The notes under the pieces were generated by a model that was not told the origin of the DNA, ran no database searches, and saw only the letters and a program-made list of their open reading frames with translations. Below are positions 20,150-30,075 of a stretch of DNA of 64,000 nt, in pieces. Location: NCBI RefSeq assembly GCF_000006445.2, contig NC_006045.2, positions 372,001 to 436,000 on the forward strand. Reading direction: 5' to 3'. Every line of letters begins with the position of its first letter. The first letter of the stretch is position 1. The DNA comes from Debaryomyces hansenii CBS767. Taxonomy: Eukaryota; Ascomycota; Pichiomycetes; Serinales; Debaryomycetaceae. The translations under genes and the position numbers were made by a program.

Positions 20150-21861
20150 CTAATCAACGTTATCCTGAGGTTTAGCAGGGGCATCATCTTGATCTTCCTT
20201 ATTTGCTTCTACAACTTTATTATTATCCTTGCTAATACCCGATTCGAATACTGCGCCTAAGAAATCGAAAATGTGCTTGCCTTCTTTCGATTCGATATTT
20301 CCTTTAAATGTATCAACGAATCCAAAGAACCCATAAAATACATTCTCTTTAACTTCTTCACCATAGATTTTATCATAAATGAACTTCATTTTGAATTTAT
20401 CGATCTCTTCTTTGTAAGGTTCAAATTCAATTTTATTATAGCCGAATTTTTCTAACATACCGTTATATCCTTCGTAGACAGGATTCTCAAGTAATAAACC
20501 AAGAGCAGGGGCTTTTGGAATATTTATTTTAGTTGGACCGAAGCAATCTTGGATTCTTGAAATTGGACACCCAGTTCTAATTACTAGAACTGCCATGGAA
20601 ATCATTTTTCTAATTTGATGTAACATAAACGATTGTCCGTGAATCTTGATTGAAACCCATTCAGTACCTTCAATAACAAACGGATCAGATACAGTAGTCA
20701 ACTTCATATATCTTCTTGCGGAAGGATCCTTATATAACTTACCTAAAGTGAAATTATGGAAATTATGAGAACCTTCATATTGTTTCATGGCTTCACGGAA
20801 TAATTCCAATCTCTCTTTAGACACACTATAAGATCTTCTTCTCTTGTTCTCGATTTGCTTAATAGATTTAATCAATCTTCCGGTTTCGGTTATTTCACCG
20901 TTCTCGTTGTATAACTTAGTGTCTTCCTTGTTAATTTCGGAATTTTCATTATCAAAATTGTTAGTGGATTCCAAGATAGCTTGTGCTTTGTTGACATCAT
21001 CTTGGGAAATTCCACTGTCTAAAATAGCTTGGGAAGTTTCAGCCCACCATTTGTCCCCTTCAGCGTCATCTCTAACTATTCCTGGATGGTCAGCCTTATC
21101 TTTTTTAACCAATTCGGATAAAACAGTCTTAGGCTTTGGTGATAAGAAACTGTAAGTAGGTAATAAATACTCGTATACTCTTGAAGAACACATCTTACGA
21201 CAATCGAACGATTTGTTGGTTCTCTCGATACCCCAAACTCTAATTTGGTCTGGTAATTCCTTGTTGATCTTCTCTAAAATATCTTCGTCTTCGATAATTA
21301 ACTTACATGAGATGACATTACCTGCAGCATGAACCCCTTTATCAGTTCTGGCAGCTCTCATAAAACCATTCTTCTTTAAATCGTCCGCATTTTCTGGAGA
21401 GATCGCACCGGCTTTAACAAAGGCTTGGAATAAATCTCCTTCAATAGTCTTAACATCAAGATTGTTTTGGATCTGCATACCATTGTATCCAGTTCCACAG
21501 TATCCAATCATACATGCAACCTTCTTCTTAGGTCTTCTTTCCGATTTTGGCAATGGGTTACCACTTTCATCTACTCTTGGGGTAAATTCACTAATTTAGT
21601 TAGTATTCCTCGACTCTTGACAAACTTTGAATTGAAAAAACATACCTACGTGACCTTATGTTCCCTCTCCTTTTTATCGCCTGAATTTTTCTTGAATCTT
21701 TTATTTGAGTTGTCTCTTTTATCACCTTGACGGGCACGAGTCCACTTATCCTGCTGACCCCTTTTATAAACAGATTCATCCACTTCATCATTTGGAACTT
21801 CTGCTACTGATTCAACAGCTTTCGGTTTTACGTCCTCTTTGTTGTTAACTGGTTCAGACAT
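20150..21861 (-). CDS. PUS1: tRNA pseudouridine synthase Pus1, two exons
   Basis: Pus1 makes pseudouridine at several positions in tRNAs and in U2 snRNA in the nucleus. Exon 1 is 21650-21861 (212 nt, MSEPVNNKEDV..., lysine/arginine-rich) and exon 2 is 20150-21590, giving 550 residues, close to the ~540 of budding yeast. Across the junction the protein reads EHKVTEFTPRVDESGNP. The TruA-type domain has MIGYCGTGYNGMQIQ, the catalytic aspartate in RAARTDKGVHA, and LHQIRKMI near the end. The C-terminus is acidic. The gene is divergent from NIP7 with a shared 189-bp promoter. Confidence 0.94.
21591..21649 (-). other. PUS1: PUS1 intron, 59 nt, with an overlapping second donor
   Basis: Acceptor AATTAG ends at 21591 with a perfect TACTAAC branch site (21599-21605) just before it. 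Only a donor at 21649 (GTAGGT) keeps the frame and joins AC to T. The textbook donor GTATGT begins four bases further on, at 21645, but using it would leave an in-frame TAG at the end of exon 1. Confidence 0.85.
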
Positions 21862-21916
21862 TGTAAGTTATTGCATTCAAAATGAACGTTTACTACTATG
21901 GACTTAATGCACTGGC

Positions 21917-21970
21917 TGAAAAATTTACTCATCGCTTCGCTCACAGAATTTACACGTGATTGAAAAATTT
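21917..21970. promoter_or_regulatory. Shared PUS1/NIP7 promoter: RRPE - PAC - CACGTG - RRPE
   Basis: RRPE element TGAAAAATTT at 21917-21926, PAC element CTCATCGC at 21928-21935, CACGTG at 21953-21958 and a second TGAAAAATTT at 21961-21970, all within 54 bp. RRPE and PAC are the established motifs of ribosome-biogenesis genes in yeasts (Stb3 and Dot6/Tod6 sites). The cluster lies midway in the 189-bp gap between the two divergent ATGs, so it can serve both. Confidence 0.85.
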
Positions 21971-22050
21971 ATTGGCCTTAAGTACATTTAATATTGATCT
22001 TTAGAAGAGATAATTCAAGAAGATACCACAAGATATATATAACATAAGTA

Positions 22051-22596
22051 ATGAGATCCTTAACAGAAGAAGAAACAAAGATTGTGTTCGAGAAGTTGGC
22101 GAACTATATTGGTAGAAATATTTCGTTTTTAATTGACAATCCAACGAACCCTCATGTTTTCCGTTTGCAGAAAGATAGAGTATACTATGTATCAGAACAA
22201 ATAGCAAATTTTGCTACTTCAGTGTCAAGACACCAGTTAATGTCGATCGGTACTTGTTTTGGGAAGTTTACCAAGACTGGGAAGTTTAGATTACATATCA
22301 CTGCTTTACCATACTTAGCACAATACGCAAAGTTTAAGGTCTGGATTAAGACCAACGGTGAGATGCCTTTCTTGTACGGTAACCATGTATTGAAGGCCCA
22401 TATTGGTAGAATGTCAGACGATATTCCAGAACATGCGGGTGTCATAGTTTACTCGATGAACGATGTTCCGTTAGGGTTTGGGGTAAGTGCTAAGTCGACT
22501 AATGAAGCTAGGGCATTACAGCCAACTGGTATTGTTGCATTCAGACAAGGAGATATTGGTGAATATTTGAGAGAAGAAGATACGTTATTCGCTTAA
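22051..22596 (+). CDS. NIP7: 60S ribosome biogenesis protein Nip7
   Basis: Nip7 is needed for 27S pre-rRNA processing and 60S assembly. 181 residues, the exact usual length, starting [10 protein letters not shown] at the ATG at 22051. The N-terminal alpha/beta domain contains the family stretches [13 protein letters not shown] and [21 protein letters not shown]. The C-terminal PUA domain (residues ~95-175) contains [14 protein letters not shown] and [20 protein letters not shown] and binds RNA. Co-regulation with PUS1 is suggested by the shared RRPE/PAC promoter. Confidence 0.97.
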   Translation: MRSLTEEETKIVFEKLANYIGRNISFLIDNPTNPHVFRLQKDRVYYVSEQIANFATSVSRHQLMSIGTCFGKFTKTGKFRLHITALPYLAQYAKFKVWIKTNGEMPFLYGNHVLKAHIGRMSDDIPEHAGVIVYSMNDVPLGFGVSAKSTNEARALQPTGIVAFRQGDIGEYLREEDTLFA

Positions 22597-22775
22597 ACGT
22601 TGGAAACATCCTTATAAGATATTATTGTCATTACCATTGTCATTATCATCATTTCTATTCTATATTCTTGTATTTTAGATCTCTAATAATTAATAAAAAT
22701 TATTCAATTTGATAAATGTGTATTGTATTTTCTATTTACATAACGATAACTATTTTGTTTGTACAGACGTATCGC

Positions 22776-24263
22776 CTAATATGATAAAGTGGTGGTTTTA
22801 ATCAAGTGGCCTGGGTTACCTGAAGAAATTGTGAAGTTATTTTGAACTAATTTTTCAAATTGTTCTTCTGGGTCGTAAATGTATTTTTCTTCTTCCTCTC
22901 CAGATCTCTTAGCAGCTTGTTCATCTGCAATTTGTTCAGATGTCTTATAGTCTTCATTGGAAGGATATTCTCTGACCCTTAAAACACCAGTGGCATCCCA
23001 AAAGTTGTAGAGTTCTCTGCATTGATTCTTAGTGAGGTTTTCCACGGTCATAGAGGATACACCACCATTCAGCAATAAGCTGTTGGCAACTTCAAAGTCA
23101 CATTGGTGCTGCTTGTAGTATGGATCGTACTGTTCGAGACCTAAACCAACTGGTAAGGTGTGGCCGTAGGAAATGTCCTTTGATTCAGCTAATAAGACAC
23201 CACCCTTGGCAAAACTCAATTCACCGCTGGCCAATTTCAATATAAAACTACCCATTTCGAACTCGGTGAAATGAATTGGCTCAAAGTCTGGGTGACGGTA
23301 CTTAGTTAATGTTTCACCAGTTAATGTGTTGAAATCATCAATTGAAACAAGGACAGGAACCTTCTCGGAATGATGCATGATTTCTTCGATTAAAAAGTTG
23401 AATGCTGAGGTTGGACCCACTTTACCAAAATCATGGTTATACAAGAGGAATTCATACAAAGTATTTTCGTCCTTCTTTAAGTCGTATTCCTTCTTCTTAG
23501 CGGTGAAAGAAATATCTCTCGTCAATGGTAATTTCTTGAAAATCTCTTCGTTAGAAGCACGCAACTTCTTGACCCATCTCTTAGTAAACATTGGTTGTTG
23601 GTACTTCTCTATCCTTTTGTTGTAAACATAGTCACTGGAACCTTCGACAATTTTCTGTGGGTGGTCCAAATGTAAAAGGATAACATCCTTGTTGTATTTA
23701 GAAATGGCCAACGCCTTAGCCTGAGAAAGTAACACAGACTTCCCTACACCCTTTTCACCTAATAAGCATAATCTGTTGTCTTTACTAGGAGATTCCAACT
23801 TTGATATAAATTGCTCGTCGAGCTTCATGGTATTGTCAGACACCATGGAAACAGGCTTGCTGAACAATTCATGATACTGATACTTCTTAAACGAATCAAG
23901 ATCCTGTAACACCTTTTCCGTATAATCGTCATACTTGACAACTGTGGATGTGATCGATTTCAATGACTCGTACGATATGTCTTTAATATTCAATTGTGAG
24001 AAATCGGTAGCTGACTTTTCAAACTTCAATGAACGAACAGCATCCTTAAATTTCAAATGCGTCATACCACCCTTCTTTACCTTTGCGGTCTTAGATTCCG
24101 GCCCTTTATTCTTGAACCCTTGTTTAGCCTTCTTCTTACCATCTTTCAGCTTTGGTGCTGCCTTTGCAAACACATACGCAGACCCACTAAATGATCTTAT
24201 CACATTTGTTGGAACCTGTTTACTTGCTGTCCTAGACAACGTATCAAATGACAATTTTAACAT
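22776..24263 (-). CDS. RSM23: Mitochondrial small-subunit ribosomal protein Rsm23 (DAP3/mS29)
   Basis: The GTP-binding mS29 protein of the mitochondrial 37S subunit, homologous to mammalian DAP3. 495 residues from the ATG at 24263. The N-terminus (MLKLSFDTLSRTASKQ, then basic and Phe/Ser residues) is a presequence, followed by a Lys/Gly-rich stretch. Walker A GEKGVGKSVLLSQAKA lies near residue 168, and VPVLVSIDDFNTLTGET near 305 looks like Walker B. The C-terminal region (RVREYPSNEDYKT) is typical of the family. Divergent from MRH4 with two RRPE-like elements between them. Confidence 0.93.
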   Translation of the reverse strand: MLKLSFDTLSRTASKQVPTNVIRSFSGSAYVFAKAAPKLKDGKKKAKQGFKNKGPESKTAKVKKGGMTHLKFKDAVRSLKFEKSATDFSQLNIKDISYESLKSITSTVVKYDDYTEKVLQDLDSFKKYQYHELFSKPVSMVSDNTMKLDEQFISKLESPSKDNRLCLLGEKGVGKSVLLSQAKALAISKYNKDVILLHLDHPQKIVEGSSDYVYNKRIEKYQQPMFTKRWVKKLRASNEEIFKKLPLTRDISFTAKKKEYDLKKDENTLYEFLLYNHDFGKVGPTSAFNFLIEEIMHHSEKVPVLVSIDDFNTLTGETLTKYRHPDFEPIHFTEFEMGSFILKLASGELSFAKGGVLLAESKDISYGHTLPVGLGLEQYDPYYKQHQCDFEVANSLLLNGGVSSMTVENLTKNQCRELYNFWDATGVLRVREYPSNEDYKTSEQIADEQAAKRSGEEEEKYIYDPEEQFEKLVQNNFTISSGNPGHLIKTTTLSY

Positions 24264-24329
24264 TCTATAAGATGCTGATACAGCTACTTTAGTTTTGTTA
24301 AATACCTAACAAAGCGTTGATATATGTTG

Positions 24330-24430
24330 AAATTTTTCAAATATATTTGGTCCATTTTGCACGACCTTTTTTCTTCACCAAAAAAATTTAGTCTCGCTAA
24401 TACCAGTCTATAAATTTGGAAAATTTTTCA
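24330..24430. promoter_or_regulatory. Two AAATTTTTCA (RRPE) elements between RSM23 and MRH4
   Basis: AAATTTTTCA occurs exactly at 24330-24339 and 24421-24430 in the 220-bp divergent promoter of two mitochondrial gene-expression genes. In Candida-type yeasts this AATTTT element is known to be shared by mitochondrial and cytosolic ribosome genes, unlike in fermentative Saccharomyces. Confidence 0.7.
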
Positions 24431-24483
24431 TATATATATTCTTTTTTAACAGTTTATCGATGATTTATTGAGACTAGAACAAC

Positions 24484-26265
24484 ATGACTTTGAAAATAGG
24501 AGGTATTGTTCCTATTGTAAGAGTCATGCGGGACACAATTATTCAACGACCGGTTAGTACGTTTGTACGATACCATTCTAAAAGATCAAGATCATTTAAG
24601 AAGAAAGCTAACCACAAACCTGGTCAAGTGATTAGATCGAAGCTAGGGAAGACGTTAGAAGCTCCGAAGACACAACCGAAATTGTTTTCGTTTGGGAATT
24701 TTTCTGGGTTGGACCAACCGGAGAATAAGCTCAAGGAGATGTCGAGTAATGCCATAAAGAACATTACGTCATTCGAGTCTTTGAGAATCTTTCCAACCGT
24801 TAGATCGGCAATGCTCGAGGAGATCAAATATGGGTACAATTTGAAAAGTACCTATATTAAAAGTAAGGAGGAATTGGAAATCAAGCCTTCTCCTGTACAA
24901 ATTGCTGCTATTAGGAAAATTAACCAACCAAGACTTCGTAATGTGAACGCAGAGAAGAAGCTTGCAGACAAAAAGGCTTCGGGGCAAGAAATTTTGGAGG
25001 ATTTGCAGAAATCCAACGAAATGAATAGGTTGAAGATTTTCACGATTGCTGCTGAAACAGGATCCGGTAAAACCTGGGCATATTTGGCGCCGCTTCTCAG
25101 TAAGTTAAAGGAAGAGGATATGAGGGTTTTCAATATGTCTGAGCAGAGCTATGCTGACGCAAAGAAGACTTCGATTATCAGATCAGTTATTTTGTTGCCT
25201 ACTCATGAATTGGTTGAACAAGTATACGATTCTCTTAAACGTGCATCCAAGGCCTCCATTGATTTGGAAGCTAGTGTCAATAAAAAGATCTTACAAGATC
25301 CCCAATATGCTCGATACCTTTCGTTACCTGAAAACCAAACTTCGTTAAATTTGAACGTTGTAAAATGGGGATCTGGTGATTCTCATCAGAAGCTTTTCGA
25401 TGCCGGCAGAAAGAGAATTGATGTTTTAGTTACAACTCCAGCTAAGATTCAAGGCCTTGCTAAATTGAACAACGTCAGCCGTCCGTTCAGACTATTTAAT
25501 TTTGTGGAATACTGTGTTGTTGATGAGGCCGATACTTTGATGGATAAATCTTGGATTGTAGACACAACGTCTGTTATCCGTAGACTATCCAAATGTAAAG
25601 ATTTAATCTTTTGCTCGGCAACCATTCCGAAGGAGTTTAAGAAAACTCTCGGTAAGATGTTTCCTGACGAATTTTCGATCATTAACATAGTAACGCCTTC
25701 CTTACACAAGATTCCAAAACAAATTAACCTTAAGGTTATTGATGCGCAATTATCACCATATAATGGCTCTAAGACCAGATGTCTCGCTCAAGCATTATAT
25801 GCTATTCATAATGATGGTACTGAACAAGGTTATGTTAAGCGTATTTTAGTATTTGTCAATGAAAAGCGAGACGTTCAGCCATTAGCCGATACTTTGATTG
25901 AAAAGTTTGGTCATAGAGAAGAGGATATTATTGGTATAACCGGTGCCGATAATGCTGACGACAGATTAGCTAAAATAGAACCATTCTTGAAACCAGCCGA
26001 GTTGCTAGAAGAAGATCTTGATGGCAGTAAAGTCAAGGTTTTGATTACAACTGATTTACTTGCTAGAGGTTTGAACTTTAATGGTATTAAGAATGTTATT
26101 TTAATGGATTTGCCAAATACGTCGGTTGATCTAGTTCATCGTGTCGGAAGAACCGGTAGAATGAGACAATCTGGTAGAGTCTTCGTTATCATTGATAAAA
26201 AGACCGGTAAATCGTGGATTAAAGGGTTACCCAAGGTCATTAAGAAGGGTATTCCATTGGGTTAA
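24484..26265 (+). CDS. MRH4: Mitochondrial DEAD-box RNA helicase Mrh4
   Basis: Mrh4 is needed for a late step of mitochondrial large-subunit assembly around 21S rRNA. 593 residues, ATG at 24484. The N-terminus is basic with [13 protein letters not shown], fitting a presequence. Helicase motifs in order: Q-like SPVQIAAI, motif [17 protein letters not shown], Ia [13 protein letters not shown], Ib TTPAKIQ, motif [12 protein letters not shown] (DEAD), [31 protein letters not shown] and [10 protein letters not shown]. Length is close to budding yeast Mrh4 (561). Confidence 0.94.
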   Translation: MTLKIGGIVPIVRVMRDTIIQRPVSTFVRYHSKRSRSFKKKANHKPGQVIRSKLGKTLEAPKTQPKLFSFGNFSGLDQPENKLKEMSSNAIKNITSFESLRIFPTVRSAMLEEIKYGYNLKSTYIKSKEELEIKPSPVQIAAIRKINQPRLRNVNAEKKLADKKASGQEILEDLQKSNEMNRLKIFTIAAETGSGKTWAYLAPLLSKLKEEDMRVFNMSEQSYADAKKTSIIRSVILLPTHELVEQVYDSLKRASKASIDLEASVNKKILQDPQYARYLSLPENQTSLNLNVVKWGSGDSHQKLFDAGRKRIDVLVTTPAKIQGLAKLNNVSRPFRLFNFVEYCVVDEADTLMDKSWIVDTTSVIRRLSKCKDLIFCSATIPKEFKKTLGKMFPDEFSIINIVTPSLHKIPKQINLKVIDAQLSPYNGSKTRCLAQALYAIHNDGTEQGYVKRILVFVNEKRDVQPLADTLIEKFGHREEDIIGITGADNADDRLAKIEPFLKPAELLEEDLDGSKVKVLITTDLLARGLNFNGIKNVILMDLPNTSVDLVHRVGRTGRMRQSGRVFVIIDKKTGKSWIKGLPKVIKKGIPLG

Positions 26266-26285
26266 ACATATTTTATTCTTGTATT

Positions 26286-26742
26286 TTATTCAGTTCCAAA
26301 ACGTATGTTCACATTTATTAACAGCTTCCAGCATGCTTCTATAATGATGATTTTCTTAGATTTTATAACGCTTGACTTCCTAGACAAATGTCGTTGACGA
26401 AAACATCTACAAAATAACTGACACCATTAGAAACATTTCGGAGTTGATATCATTATTTTTACAAATCAATACTAACTTTAACTTAGATACTATATTGGGT
26501 TCAATATTATTAATGTCAACATATTTGGTGATAAACAATACATCGTCAAAATGTAAGTATTTTTTTTTGGGTGAAATTTAAAGCATATTCAATGATGATT
26601 AAACAAGATTTTCAGACGTTAGACTTCCTAGTTTTCATATTGAGGAAAAGATCTTAAATATCTGATATTCTACGTGCTTCCATATTTTCTTTATCATAGT
26701 CGGATTTCAACTAACATATTTAGCGAATGACAAATCGAACAT
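26286..26742 (-). pseudogene. Decayed gene relic with two diverged tandem protein repeats
   Basis: Reading the minus strand, a frame from about 26560 to 26407 gives YLHFDDVLFITKYVDINN then leucine/isoleucine-spaced residues, which is protein-like, but stops and shifts break it on both sides. A second, weaker copy lies upstream (FDLSFAKYVS near 26735). The pieces SRKSSVIKSKKIIII (near 26375-26335) and TRKSNV-stop-KSCLIII (near 26635-26595) align in the same order, and their DNA shares AATGATGATT ... AGATTTT ... GACTTCCTAG. The Leu/Ile/Asn spacing resembles leucine-rich-repeat or F-box/LRR proteins. No intact gene remains. Confidence 0.5.
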
Positions 26743-27113
26743 TTGTATATAATTTTTAAAAGGGCATTTCATCGTGTAAATAGACACTGTATTTTAGAGG
26801 CTAATATATATTTGGGCTACTTGTATATCTTAATTCCTGGTATATTTGTATTATATAGTGTTTGATTCAACACTATTGTAAGTACATAAAGATCAAAGGT
26901 TCACCAAATTTCGATTTTTTTGTGCCAAGGTACTTGAATAGTTATCTACGTATCCATCTCATCTTAGATAAGTTCATCTTCGTATCAGAAAGGCGTAAGT
27001 GTAGTATTATTGAAAGATTTGGAATGGGGCCCGGCCATTAGCCCGATAAGACTGCAAGTGTCGTGTATATAAATTGCGTCGGTATAGCTGACAAAATCAG
27101 ATAATGAAGAAAT
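26743..27113. other. Promoter region of NPY1
   Basis: AT-rich, with one GC patch GGGGCCCGGCC at about 27026-27036. Nothing else was seen that I can assign. Confidence 0.45.
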
Positions 27114-28499
27114 ATGGGCGTTTTCAGTAAGATACCAAGACTTTCGATTCGATTTCAATCATCAATCAGTAAGCTGAAACAAGATAGTTATTATAAGATG
27201 TCGGGTAACGTATTAAATCCTATTCATGGACAAGATCATAGCTCATACTTTGGAGCAGAGATAGTTAACAGAGTTTCGTTCCTAAGGGAAGATAGTGACT
27301 TTATTAGTAATAGTGTTGCTCATGATTCAACAAGATTCATCTTCTTCGATAAGACCAATCCATTGATCAACAAAGGCGGCGATCAAAAGTTGGTAATGTT
27401 GACAAATGGTGACCATCAATTGGGAGCAAAAGAATCGGTGAAAAAGGGAATATTTTCGCTTGAATCGTGGCGTAAGACAATCGAAGACTGGAGCAGTGGT
27501 AATAAAGATCAAGATCCAGGATTACGTGATAATAACATGCCTACGTTCTTATTTTTAGGGTTGGAAGATGAAAGTGTCGGGTTGAATTTACTGAGCTTGA
27601 AATCTGTGGAGGACCCGGATAATGGGTCGGAAGAAAAATATTTGGACTACCAAGGAAGATACCAAGGTATCCCATACTATGCGGTTGACTTATCACAATC
27701 CACTGAGTTACAGAACACGATTATCAATCATGTTGCTGAATCTAATGGCATTGATAAGAGCAACTTAATTTTCAGCCACTCCAGAAAACACTATCTTGGG
27801 TTCTCTCCAAAAGAGGCTGCATTATATTCACATGGAAAAATGTTCTTGGACTGGCTTTCTAGAAACAGGTTTTGTCCTGGGTGTGGTTCTAGAGTCATTC
27901 CTATTCACGCTGGTGGTAAGTTGAGATGTACCAACGAAGAAACTGAAGGAATGAATGAAAACGATGAAATCCAATACGTGTGCCCCGTTAGAAATGCCAC
28001 CGTTTCTAATGTGTCGTTTCCAAGAACTGATGCAGTTGTCATAACTGCCATTACCAATACTGAAAGGACCAAGGTGTTGCTATCGCTAGCCAAACGCTAC
28101 GCCGACACGAAACTTTATGCATGTACTGCTGGGTTTATGGAACCGTCGGAAACCGTTGAAGTTGCTACCAAGAGAGAAATCTGGGAAGAAACCGGAGTTG
28201 TTTGTTCGGACATAAATATTGTTCTGACACAACCATGGCCTTTCCCCGGCAACTTGATGATTGGTTGTCTTGGAGTAGTAGAATTCAATGGCGTCAATGA
28301 AGTTATTCATTTGGGTCATGATAGAGAATTGGCAGACGCAAGATGGTTTGATGTTGGGTTTATCAAGACATTGATCAACGGAACTAATGATCAAACGACC
28401 AATCCAGAAGGTTTACTACTTCCAAGCAAAGAGTCTATCGCATTTCTGTTAATCAAGATGGTTGTAGATCAAGCGTCCGAACCATCGAACAAGTTATAG
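27114..28499 (+). CDS. NPY1: Peroxisomal NADH diphosphatase (Nudix) Npy1
   Basis: Hydrolyses NADH to NMNH and AMP; NudC/NUDT12 family. 461 residues from the ATG at 27114. The zinc ribbon FCPGCGSRVIPIHAGGKLRC is near residue 255 and the Nudix box runs from GFMEPSETVEVATKREIWEE near 340; the NADH-specific motif QPWPFPGNLMIG follows. Codon 371 just before it is CTG where the family has Ser/Thr, consistent with CUG-Ser. The C-terminus SNKL is a weak PTS1. An in-frame ATG at 27198 starts MSGNVLNPIHG; the 28 residues before it (KIPRLSIRFQSSISK) look like a mitochondrial presequence, so two forms are possible. Confidence 0.92.
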   Translation: MGVFSKIPRLSIRFQSSISKLKQDSYYKMSGNVLNPIHGQDHSSYFGAEIVNRVSFLREDSDFISNSVAHDSTRFIFFDKTNPLINKGGDQKLVMLTNGDHQLGAKESVKKGIFSLESWRKTIEDWSSGNKDQDPGLRDNNMPTFLFLGLEDESVGLNLLSLKSVEDPDNGSEEKYLDYQGRYQGIPYYAVDLSQSTELQNTIINHVAESNGIDKSNLIFSHSRKHYLGFSPKEAALYSHGKMFLDWLSRNRFCPGCGSRVIPIHAGGKLRCTNEETEGMNENDEIQYVCPVRNATVSNVSFPRTDAVVITAITNTERTKVLLSLAKRYADTKLYACTAGFMEPSETVEVATKREIWEETGVVCSDINIVLTQPWPFPGNLMIGCLGVVEFNGVNEVIHLGHDRELADARWFDVGFIKTLINGTNDQTTNPEGLLLPSKESIAFLLIKMVVDQASEPSNKL

Positions 28500-28772
28500 A
28501 TACACTTTATAGTCTATAGAATAAAATTTAAGTATTTTCCGATTCAATTCTAGAAATGTAACAGCCATTTGTCACGGGTGCGCTACAGAACGTGGAGTAG
28601 TTCGGTAAGAAAATAAAATATCGTGCTAAAATATTAATTTATTCTTCTTCTATTAGAATTAGATTGAATGTTTCGACTCATAAGGCTAGTTTGCACGATC
28701 GTTTACAAATAACCCTAATCGTCTGTCTATCTTTAATTTAGAAAGATTGAATATCAAGCGAATAATACGAAA

Positions 28773-29948
28773 ATGAGTGAAACTGCCCTCATATGCGGAC
28801 ATAGAGGGTTTAAAGGTAAATATACTGAGAATACCCTTTATTCTTTCGATAAATGCTATGAGACTGGTGCTACCTTGATAGAAACTGACCTATGGATTAC
28901 AAAAGACGGGGTTTTAGTCATTTCCCATGACAACAATACAAAAAGAGTATTTTGTGGTCCCAACGGCGAAGTCGCAGATTTTGACATATTGGATTCTACT
29001 TACGACGAGATCAAAGACTTGCAAACTATTGAAACAGGAGAACGGTTATTAACGTTTAATGATGTGTTAGACTGGTTTGTTCACTACATTAAAACTCATG
29101 ACAACTCAAATGGGCACAAGTTGATGTTGGACATCAAGAAATTGAACCCTGCGAAGATTGTTAAATATTTGATCAAAGACTTGTTGAAGGTTAACGATGA
29201 TATTGGATGGTGGTTACATAGAGTTATTTTAGGGGTATGGGATCTCGGAATCATCAAATTTTTGAACCAAGAAGGCTACTTCCAAAACGTTTTTGCGGCC
29301 GGTTCCAAGAATACATTGGGCTATAAACAATTTGATATTTTCCATATTTCTGTCTCGTGGAAAGACTCGCTCCATTATATCAACTACAATTCGTATGTGG
29401 ATACCTTGCCGAAAGATGGATCTGTAATGTTCAAGGCTACCGGTGTGTCGATTATATATTTGCTGACCTGGTCTACCAGATTCTTGACAAAATTTATTCC
29501 TCGTTTGAAATCGCAACGCATGAAGTTATATATGTGGACCATAAATACCTTTGATCAATTTGAGTACTTGATGAACATAGGTAAAATAGCCCGCATTTCA
29601 GAATATGGGATTATAACTGATTATCCCCAACGTATGATGATTTATCGCGATAAGCACCTTGGTTTCCCAGATTCAGATAATGAAATAGCTACTGAGATCA
29701 CAAGATTAACGGAATCTATTGATCGATACGATACTGAAAATGAACCAGCTACGGTTCAGTTAACAGTGAAACAAAGAATCATGTATCTCTTCTACAAGAG
29801 TTTTAATTATATAGGTGGGGCAAAAAGAGTTACCGATGAAGAATTACAGTTCGACTCGTTTGTCGACGAAGATAAGAGACAGCCTATCAAGGTTAATAAG
29901 TTCTTCCTTTGGATCTTTGCTACTTGCCAAAAGTATGGAGTTTTCTAG
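28773..29948 (+). CDS. PGC1: Phosphatidylglycerol phospholipase C Pgc1 (GDPD family)
   Basis: Pgc1 breaks down phosphatidylglycerol to diacylglycerol, keeping it low in mitochondria and on lipid droplets. 391 residues, ATG at 28773. The GDPD domain starts at once: CGHRGFKGKYTENTLYSF, then ETDLWITKDGVLVISHDNN with the metal and catalytic Glu, Asp and His, and KLMLDIKK further on. HITDYPQRM-like GIITDYPQRMMIYR near residue 285 closes the barrel. A hydrophobic C-terminus (FFLWIFATCQKYGVF) is the membrane hairpin known to anchor Pgc1 to droplets and ER. Confidence 0.9.
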   Translation: MSETALICGHRGFKGKYTENTLYSFDKCYETGATLIETDLWITKDGVLVISHDNNTKRVFCGPNGEVADFDILDSTYDEIKDLQTIETGERLLTFNDVLDWFVHYIKTHDNSNGHKLMLDIKKLNPAKIVKYLIKDLLKVNDDIGWWLHRVILGVWDLGIIKFLNQEGYFQNVFAAGSKNTLGYKQFDIFHISVSWKDSLHYINYNSYVDTLPKDGSVMFKATGVSIIYLLTWSTRFLTKFIPRLKSQRMKLYMWTINTFDQFEYLMNIGKIARISEYGIITDYPQRMMIYRDKHLGFPDSDNEIATEITRLTESIDRYDTENEPATVQLTVKQRIMYLFYKSFNYIGGAKRVTDEELQFDSFVDEDKRQPIKVNKFFLWIFATCQKYGVF

Positions 29949-30075
29949 ATCATATAGGACTCTATAGACATCATTCTACTATATGCAGTACATATCATCA
30001 CAGCTCGATTTGGATATTAGAATTGAAATACATATATAGTCAATCTTATACTTAGTCGTATTAATTTATCGCAAT

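Noticed and set aside
20844..21155. 103-codon plus-strand frame over PUS1
   Set aside because: Antisense shadow of conserved PUS1 coding sequence.
26990..27050. Possible tRNA near the GC patch before NPY1
   Set aside because: No B-box GGTTCGANNCC and no cloverleaf could be drawn.
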